Below the pieces are notes generated by a model that was not told the DNA's origin, made no database searches, and saw nothing but the letters and a program-made list of their open reading frames with translations. A DNA stretch of 22,513 nt, taken from Microcoleaceae cyanobacterium UBA11344 (GTDB lineage: Bacteria > Cyanobacteriota > Cyanobacteriia > Cyanobacteriales > Microcoleaceae). Positions 17,185-22,513 of the stretch are shown piece after piece (the first letter of the stretch is position 1; the number at the start of each line of letters is the position of its first letter). Both the position numbers and the translations under genes were made by a program. The stretch lies in contig DMYK01000610.1 of NCBI GenBank assembly GCA_003483675.1, forward strand, positions 6,515-29,027, written 5' to 3'.

Positions 17185-18258
17185 TTAGCTATTGTTTCGC
17201 ACGCTGCCATCGGGCATTAGGGTTTCCTCAAAATAGCAATCTCGGAACTCGACCCCAAAAACACTATCTTTCACCCCGAAGTCGGCTTCACGGAAGTCCG
17301 TTCGGGTCAACTTGACTTTATCAAAATCAACACTGTGCAATCTAGCTTCCTTGAAGGTTGCCTCCGTCAAATTATTTCGGCTAAAGCTGAGACTGCTGAT
17401 TCTTGCCTTATTAAATTTGGCTTTACTGAAATCGGTATACCAAAAACTCGTCTCAACTAACCCAGCTCCTGTCAAGTCGGCTCCGCTCAAATTGGCAAAA
17501 TCAAAAACTGATTGGAAGATACGGGTTTCTCGCAAAATAGCATTGCTAAAATCTGCTCCTTCAAAATTGCTTTGATCGAAATCAACCCTAGTCAAGTCAG
17601 CTCCTGGCAAAATCACTCCATTCATGTAGGGCCCGATCTCTTGGATACTACTATTACGCAAAATAATACCGCTCAAATCCAATCCTTTTAATTGTCCGAG
17701 CTCCCAAGACTTGCGTTCCCGGCTGCAATTGGAGCTCTTTACTATCAAGCCGCTGAAATTTCTCTCCCCAGCCGCATAACGATTGATGATATCTGTAAAC
17801 AGCATCTTTTCCATTTGAAAAATGGCGGTATCTATCTGCGCTCCCTGAAAGTTAGCACCTTCAATATTCGCGTCAACCAAGAATGTCATGCTAAAATTTG
17901 CCGAAGTACAATTAGCATCAATCAACTGGACATCACTCAAATCAGCTCCCCACAAATTAGCGCGACCCAGATTAGCACCTTCCAAGTCAACCTCTCGTAA
18001 GTCAGCATCACTGAGGTCAGCTTCTTCTAAGCAAGCATTACTTAAGTTAGCGCGACTGAGATTAGCAGTGCTCAGGTTAGAAGAAGCTAGAGCGGCTCCG
18101 CTGAGATTGGTTTCTCTCAAATTAGCACCTCTCAAATCAGCGCCACTGAGCTCGATGCCACTTAAGTTCATGTTTGCTAGATTGGCATCGACTAAGCTAA
18201 TTTCCGAGAAATCTCTCTCGCCATCGGCATAGCGTCTGAGCAATTCTTCAGCGTCCAT
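17185..18258 (-). CDS. Pentapeptide-repeat protein 5, two-module; partner of a deleted cassette
   Basis: The ATG at 18258 (MDAEELLRRYADGERDF) has AGGA a few bases upstream. The 357 residues contain two modules. The first is very regular (SGADLRGANLRETNLSGAAL and on) to about residue 150; the second restarts with IINRYAAGERNFSGLIV and ends in ETLMPDGSVRNNS. The doubling of the head motif parallels PRP1 and suggests gene fusion or internal duplication. Its expected nuclease partner survives only as a scrap at 17017-17094. In a toxin/immunity reading this is an orphan immunity gene retained after toxin loss. Antisense frames within it are shadows of the repeats. Confidence 0.9.
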   Translation of the reverse strand: MDAEELLRRYADGERDFSEISLVDANLANMNLSGIELSGADLRGANLRETNLSGAALASSNLSTANLSRANLSNACLEEADLSDADLREVDLEGANLGRANLWGADLSDVQLIDANCTSANFSMTFLVDANIEGANFQGAQIDTAIFQMEKMLFTDIINRYAAGERNFSGLIVKSSNCSRERKSWELGQLKGLDLSGIILRNSSIQEIGPYMNGVILPGADLTRVDFDQSNFEGADFSNAILRETRIFQSVFDFANLSGADLTGAGLVETSFWYTDFSKAKFNKARISSLSFSRNNLTEATFKEARLHSVDFDKVKLTRTDFREADFGVKDSVFGVEFRDCYFEETLMPDGSVRNNS

Positions 18259-18360
18259 AACTATCCTAGTAAACGTCTTTTATGTTTACACTATCCATCA
18301 TACTTTATTCACGCAGGAGCGATCGCGCCTCTGCTGGTATTATGCCAATCTTGAAAAGTC

Positions 18361-18543
18361 TTGCTACAATTATCAATTTTATACAAATTATCTTTCGTTG
18401 GCATCCCAAGAGCCGGACACGACAATGCCGTTTCCCCCCTCGTAACTCAACTTTTAAATTCTGGGATGAATCTGGAACAGGTGGTGCAAATGATGAATTT
18501 ATCGACCTTGGAAGTGAGACGATTGGTAGGGGAAAACTTTTGA
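18361..18543 (+). other. Short open frame with helix-turn-helix-like C-terminus, uncertain
   Basis: A TTG-initiated 60-codon frame ends in LLNSGMNLEQVVQMMNLSTL, which has the look of a small HTH or of the C-terminal helix pair in some transposase-associated nucleases. There is no ATG near the start and no clear ribosome site. It may be a gene relic or chance. The remainder of 18259-18642 contains one HIP1 octamer (18319-18326) and otherwise nothing I can name. Confidence 0.2.
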
Positions 18544-18642
18544 TCGTCGATCGCACTTTTCCAAGATATCAAGGATAGTGCGATCGAAGTATGGCATAAA
18601 ATCTGAACAGTCAACAGTCAAGACTCAACAATTAGCTAATGA

Positions 18643-20457
18643 CTATAGAGGCTTATTAGTAGGTTTAAAACCCTGCTTTTGGAAATAAGTTCGGAATACC
18701 TCCTGAGCAATTGGTGCCGCCGAGACAGCACCAAATCCGCCGCCTTCAACTATAACTGCGATCGCAACTTCCGGTTTGTCAGCAGGAGCAAAACCCACAT
18801 ACATAGAATTGTCAGCATGACCGGGCATTTCCACCGTCCCAGTTTTGCCACCACTCAAAGGAATAGTACCATCATTCATGGCTCTGCCAGTACCTTTTAG
18901 CACCACGTCAATCAATCCTTGGCGAACGACATTCAAAGTTGCCGGCTTAATCGCAGTTTTGACTTTTTTAGTGATTGGAGTATTGGTTTGAGAGGCCAAC
19001 AAATGTGGCTGCACTCGCCAACCACCATTGGCAACAGTTGACACCATCACAGCCAATTCTAGGGGAGTGCAAAGTACCAAACCTTGACCGATCGCCATTG
19101 TTACTGTATCGGCAACATACCAATCTTCCCCATACATTTTCTTTTTCATTGCCGGTGTCGGAACTTGACCGTGATTGGCCGCATCCAAACCCAAAAGACC
19201 TAAATTAATACTGCCGCCAATCCCCATTTCCTTAGCCCATTTCGACATTTGTTCCGGCCCCGCAGCCATGCCTACTTGATAGAAAAACGTATTGCTGCTG
19301 TAGGCTAAAGCATCGCGGAAACCGATCACGCCGTAACCGGCGCTGTGTTCGTTAAAGGTAATTCCGCCGATGTTAATTGAAGCAGAACTTACCAAAGTCG
19401 AACTAGGAGAAAACTTGCCCGACTCCATCCCCGCAACAGAAGTCACAATTTTAAAAGTGCTACCGACTGGATAACCTTGAACTGCCCGATTTAAAAATGG
19501 TTTGTCGGGCCCTTGCAGCCGATCCCATTCTTTTTGACTTACCCTGCGGGTGAAAATATTTGGGTCAAATGTCGGCCAACTAGCCATTGTTAAAAGAGCG
19601 CCGGTTTTGACATCGATCGCCACAACAGCACCCAGGCGATTACCCAAAGCTTTTTCCGCAGTTTTCTGCATATTTAAATCTAAAGTTAGCTGCACAGACT
19701 TGCCGGGAATAGGCTCTTGTTCACCTAAATCTTGGATGTCTTCGCCCTTAGCATTTACCTCAATCAAACGGCTTCCCCAAACACCCTCTAAAGTGGGATT
19801 AACTAATTTTTCAACTCCCATTTTCCCGACGATCATTCCCATCGGATATTCAGGATTAGCTTTTAATTCATCTAAACTAGCTTCACCGACGTATCCCAAA
19901 AGATGGGATGCTAATTGCTGATTAGGATAGTCGCGATTCGATTCTACGCGAATTTCTACTCCCCGCAAAGTGTTAGCTTGTTCTTTCAAAGCGACGAAAG
20001 TACCAACATCTATATCCTTACTAATTCGCACTGGTAGGGCGGATTTATAGCCTGCCTGGCCGATCTTTTTGACAATTTCGGCGGCAGGGATGTTTACTAT
20101 GGGGCTGAGGGTAGCGGCGGCTTTTTGCCACTCCTGGACCGATCGCTCTTTTGGCCACAAATATACCGATCGAGAGCTGCGGTTGGCCGCCAAAATTTTG
20201 CCGCTACGGTCTAAAATTTGACCGCGGTTCGCTGCTACTAAAACTGGGCGAATCCGGTTGTTTTCTGCCCGTTGTCGGTTATAAGCTCCCTGTATCAGTT
20301 GTAGTTCGGCTAGACGAAATATCGGCAATGTGACTAAGGTAGTAACTATCAGCATAAAAACCATGACTTGGAGTGATCGACTGTGGCGCTGTGCAGTATT
20401 ATCCAAGCCATTTTTGTCGAATTTGACTTGAGATTTAAAAGAAAAGTCACTAGCCAT
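18643..20457 (-). CDS. mrdA: Penicillin-binding protein 2 (peptidoglycan D,D-transpeptidase)
   Basis: I prefer ATG 20457 (604 residues) over an in-frame TTG at 20484. A single membrane anchor (about 36-56) is followed by the PBP dimerisation region (RGQILDRSGKILAANR) and the transpeptidase domain. All three active-site motifs are present: GSTFK with nucleophile Ser 333, SSN at 387-389 and KTG at 538-540. Length and order fit class B PBP2, which cross-links peptidoglycan for cell elongation with RodA. PBP3/FtsI is the main alternative but the sequence (YPVGSTFKIVTSVAGMESG) fits PBP2 better. No rodA or mre genes are in the window. The gene appears intact, and the sequence beyond its stop carries no recognisable gene up to the PRP block. 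Confidence 0.9.
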   Translation of the reverse strand: MASDFSFKSQVKFDKNGLDNTAQRHSRSLQVMVFMLIVTTLVTLPIFRLAELQLIQGAYNRQRAENNRIRPVLVAANRGQILDRSGKILAANRSSRSVYLWPKERSVQEWQKAAATLSPIVNIPAAEIVKKIGQAGYKSALPVRISKDIDVGTFVALKEQANTLRGVEIRVESNRDYPNQQLASHLLGYVGEASLDELKANPEYPMGMIVGKMGVEKLVNPTLEGVWGSRLIEVNAKGEDIQDLGEQEPIPGKSVQLTLDLNMQKTAEKALGNRLGAVVAIDVKTGALLTMASWPTFDPNIFTRRVSQKEWDRLQGPDKPFLNRAVQGYPVGSTFKIVTSVAGMESGKFSPSSTLVSSASINIGGITFNEHSAGYGVIGFRDALAYSSNTFFYQVGMAAGPEQMSKWAKEMGIGGSINLGLLGLDAANHGQVPTPAMKKKMYGEDWYVADTVTMAIGQGLVLCTPLELAVMVSTVANGGWRVQPHLLASQTNTPITKKVKTAIKPATLNVVRQGLIDVVLKGTGRAMNDGTIPLSGGKTGTVEMPGHADNSMYVGFAPADKPEVAIAVIVEGGGFGAVSAAPIAQEVFRTYFQKQGFKPTNKPL

Positions 20458-20608
20458 ATTACTAAATCTACTCTGTTTTTTCAACTAACAGGTTGAAGCG
20501 GTTCCCATCCGGAAAAATTCACCGATGACCTAGCCATTGTCAGCAAAAAGAGTAAATCAGACAGTTATAACACTTTGTTCGATCATCCCTCCCCTTCGCG
20601 GTTCCTGA

Positions 20609-20647
20609 GCGTAGTCGAAGGGCCGCTTTTCGGCTCTTCGACTACGC
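20609..20647. terminator. Strong hairpin after nanE-like gene
   Basis: The arms 20609-20625 and 20631-20647 pair over 17 bases with one mismatch (GCGTAGTCGAAG with CTTCGACTACGC) and a 5-base loop CTTTT. It lies 29 bases beyond the end of the minus-strand epimerase gene and upstream of PBP2. It may terminate transcription or be a dispersed intergenic repeat. Confidence 0.5.
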
Positions 20648-20675
20648 CCTATGCCCTATGCTCATACAGGATTTA

Positions 20676-21365
20676 TCAGCAATTAACCAGACTTGATATT
20701 ACCAATTTATATGCTGCCACCTTGATATCAATTCCAGTAATATCTGCGCCAACCACCACAGCAGTCGCTCCTAAATCTAATGCTTTTTTCGCCATTTCTG
20801 GGCTAGCTATGCCACCTTCACAGATAACTGGAACCTTGAGTTTTTCCACCATTTGAGCAAGCAATTCAAATCCGGGTGGACGTAGATTTTGCGTCTCGAC
20901 AGTGTATCCAAAAAGAGTAGTTCCCACCGTATCTGCACCAGCTTCTGCCGCCGCGATCGCAGCTTCTATTGTATCTACATCTGCCATGACTAATTTGCCC
21001 AATTCGTTGTGAATTCTGGCAATTAATGTCTTTAAATCTGGTTCGGCTACGGGACGGTTTCTGAGAGTAGCGTCAATAGCGATGATATCAGATCCAGAAT
21101 CGGCGATCGCCCGCGCGTCTTCAAACCGAGGAGTAATGTAAATCTCGCATCCCGGCAATTGCTGCTTCCAAATCCCAATTATCGGGACAGATATCTGTTG
21201 TCGCACTGCCGCAATGTGAGCCGGAGTATCAATTCGCACCCCTGCGGCTCCTCGATTGACAGCCGCCAGAGCCATTGCAGCAATGACGATCGGATCGTGC
21301 AGTGGCGAGTCAGTAGGTGCTTGACAAGAAACAATTAATCCTGTAGGAATTTGACAATTAATCAT
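20676..21365 (-). CDS. nanE: N-acetylmannosamine-6-phosphate 2-epimerase-like protein
   Basis: A 229-residue TIM-barrel protein starting ATG 21365. Family features include the opening GLIVSCQAPTDSPLHDP, VPIIGIWKQ with the catalytic Lys (67), AIDATLRNRP, MADVDTIEAAIAAAEAGADT, GTTLFGYT and VICEGGIASPEMAKKALDLG with the catalytic Glu (183). NanE interconverts ManNAc-6-P and GlcNAc-6-P in the cytoplasm. No other sialic-acid catabolic gene (nanA, nanK) is visible nearby, so in this organism it may serve amino-sugar salvage or cell-wall sugar balance. Length is normal and the frame is intact. It is flanked by intergenic repeats on both sides and probably transcribed alone. Confidence 0.92.
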   Translation of the reverse strand: MINCQIPTGLIVSCQAPTDSPLHDPIVIAAMALAAVNRGAAGVRIDTPAHIAAVRQQISVPIIGIWKQQLPGCEIYITPRFEDARAIADSGSDIIAIDATLRNRPVAEPDLKTLIARIHNELGKLVMADVDTIEAAIAAAEAGADTVGTTLFGYTVETQNLRPPGFELLAQMVEKLKVPVICEGGIASPEMAKKALDLGATAVVVGADITGIDIKVAAYKLVISSLVNC

Positions 21366-21483
21366 AAATAATTAGGAATTGGGCATGGGTAGTAAAGTAT
21401 ATATTAACTCACCTATAAAGTAAATATATTCAAACAAATATTTTACAATTCATAATTTTTTATCGCCTCTTTGAGAGTCTACA

Positions 21484-21525
21484 CAAATAACAAATAACCA
21501 ATAACAAATAACAAATAACCAATTA
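21484..21525. repeat. Heptameric short tandem repeat (STRR), six units
   Basis: Six consecutive 7-base units: CAAATAA twice, CCAATAA, CAAATAA twice, CCAATTA. Heptameric STRRs are a known feature of filamentous cyanobacterial genomes. The last unit overlaps the stop codon of the receiver-domain frame (21523-21525), so the repeat may have trimmed or set the end of that protein. Confidence 0.85.
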
Positions 21526-21915
21526 CCCATTCCCATTAGCCATTAAAGCAATAATTTTGTCGAGCTGCTGCGGGTGAATCGGTTTTGCCAAACAATCATT
21601 GGCTCCTCCCGTCGCGACAGATATCTGATCTGCTGAAATTTCATTGGCTGTCAAAGCCAGAATTATCAGATTTTTAGTAGCTGGTTTTTGGCGCAATTCC
21701 TGAATTATTTCTCCGCCATTCATACCAGGCAATTGCATATCGACAATCACAGCATTAGGCTGCAAAAGTTCAATTTGTTCGACCGCCGCCGAACCTTCAA
21801 TCATCCACACCACCTGAAGTCCTGCTGCTGTCAATATATCACAAATCAACCTAGCAGTTTCTTCATCTTCTTCGACCAGAACGAGGCTACCTCGCGAGGA
21901 ATAATGCAGCGGCAA
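21523..21915 (-). CDS. Receiver (REC) domain, probably the detached C-terminus of a hybrid histidine kinase
   Basis: A complete CheY-like domain of 130 codons counted from TTG 21915: acidic pocket VEEDEE (15-17), phosphoacceptor Asp 59 in VIVDMQLPGMNGGE, Thr 89 in LALTAN and Lys 111 in LAKPI. There is no output domain. No ATG is available before the domain, and the frame runs in phase through ten codons back to the TAA (21946-21948) of the upstream kinase remnant. It therefore looks like the receiver part of a former kinase-REC hybrid separated by one stop codon. It could still be translated from TTG as a stand-alone regulator, but its kinase is damaged. Confidence 0.85.
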   Translation of the reverse strand: MPLHYSSRGSLVLVEEDEETARLICDILTAAGLQVVWMIEGSAAVEQIELLQPNAVIVDMQLPGMNGGEIIQELRQKPATKNLIILALTANEISADQISVATGGANDCLAKPIHPQQLDKIIALMANGNG

Positions 21916-21945
21916 AGATGAATTTGATTTTTCATATTTGAATTT

Positions 21946-22513
21946 TTATGATTCATCTTTGAGCAGATTTTGGATTGGTATAAAAACTGTAAAACTAGAG
22001 CCGACATCAACTGTAGATTTGACTTCGATCGCGCCGCCGTGGAGTTCTACTAACTGTTTAGTTAATGCTAGTCCCAAACCGGTGCCGCCGTATTCGCGAC
22101 GGTAGGGATTGCTCCGCTGTTCTTGGAGCAGTTCCACCCCTTTTGCAACAGCTTTTTCCTTGAGGGCGTGCAGACTTTGAGACGCTAATTTAGAAAGAGA
22201 AACTTCGCTAATTTTTAATACTGTTTTTCCCGCTTCTACTTGCGATAAATCCAAAATATCGTTAATTAATTCTCACAAATGATCGCCACTATCGCGGAGA
22301 GTTTGCAGGTACTGCCGCTGCTTTTCGATCGGCACTTGCTGATTGCCAACTTTGCCGTAATACCAGCGCAGCAGCTTGTCGGAAATGCCGATTACGCAGG
22401 TGAGGGGAGTCCGCAATTCGTGACTCATAGCTGCCAAAAATTCGCTCTTGGCGAGGCTTGCTGACTGGCGCCGAGGGCATCGCGAAGTTCTCGCGTGCCC
22501 TCAATTACCCGCT
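21946..22513 (-). pseudogene. Decayed sensor histidine kinase (5' end off window)
   Basis: Pieces of a kinase are readable but not as one gene. The H-box MSHELRTPL is near 22402-22430, followed by a dimerisation helix to LRDSGDHL. An in-frame TGA (22273-22275, plausibly from CGA) interrupts [18 protein letters not shown]. Upstream, the frame of [19 protein letters not shown] does not continue into [14 protein letters not shown], so a small deletion lies near 22455-22465. Downstream, [13 protein letters not shown] runs directly into [19 protein letters not shown], so the N-box and most of the ATP-binding domain are missing. It ends at TAA 21946. Sequence errors could explain one lesion but hardly all. 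The receiver domain follows in the same frame. Confidence 0.85.

Noticed and set aside
17312..18232. Plus-strand open frames rich in Ser/Leu/Lys/Ala inside the PRP genes (also 11626-11814)
   Set aside because: They are antisense shadows of regular pentapeptide codons, low in complexity and without ribosome sites.
8051..18258. PRPs as Qnr-type quinolone resistance determinants
   Set aside because: The repeat fold is shared, but the RRYAAGERDF head and TIMPDG tail are those of ordinary cyanobacterial PRPs and the lengths vary widely; nothing points to gyrase protection.
21484..21525. CRISPR-like tandem repeat
   Set aside because: The units are seven bases with no spacers; it is a heptameric STRR.
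22289..22504. 71-codon minus-strand frame at the right edge
   Set aside because: It is an off-frame reading of the kinase H-box region; the true kinase motifs (MSHELRTPL) lie in another frame.

Overview
The window looks like a chromosome segment of a filamentous cyanobacterium, probably Oscillatoriales-like. I infer this from HIP1 octamers (GCGATCGC) in both flanks, a heptameric short tandem repeat, abundant pentapeptide-repeat proteins (PRPs) with the cyanobacterial RRYAAGERDF start motif, and a NucA-type nuclease family. The exact genus cannot be told from the sequence alone.

Layout. 1-2123: a probably Tat-exported metallophosphoesterase (minus strand, cut by the window edge), a single-membrane-span protein of unknown function, a large cruciform-type inverted repeat and a scrap of a Uma2-like gene. 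2124-18258: a 16 kb accessory block. It opens with one very large gene (2124-7719, about 1864 residues once a single-base frameshift near 3712-3717 is corrected). Its product has a YncE-like beta-propeller, an Fn3-like region, an alpha/beta-hydrolase domain (GFSRG), a jellyroll-like region and a C-terminal DNA/RNA non-specific endonuclease domain (DRGH). Downstream lie three headless copies of the C-terminal half of that gene (9027-11393, 12155-13626, 14334-15995) and a 26-codon scrap of a fourth copy (17017-17094). Each copy carries its own diverged nuclease tip. After every nuclease tip, on the opposite strand and convergent with it, lies one PRP gene: 8051-8980, 11532-12104, 13802-14290, 16187-16864 and 17185-18258. 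The unit [nuclease C-terminus -> <- PRP] therefore occurs five times. 18259-22513: ordinary chromosome, all on the minus strand: PBP2 transpeptidase, a NanE-type epimerase, and a decayed hybrid histidine kinase whose receiver domain survives as a separate reading frame.

Interpretation. The block has the architecture of a polymorphic toxin locus (one full-length multidomain carrier plus orphan C-terminal toxin modules), but the position normally held by an immunity gene is held by PRPs. PRPs of the Qnr/MfpA type are known DNA mimics, so the working hypothesis is that each PRP neutralises, or is otherwise matched to, the nuclease tip it converges with. Near-identical DNA in the shared pre-nuclease region (66-base and 57-base exact runs between copies) would allow tip exchange by homologous recombination. 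The arrangement and motifs are seen directly; the toxin/immunity roles are inference.
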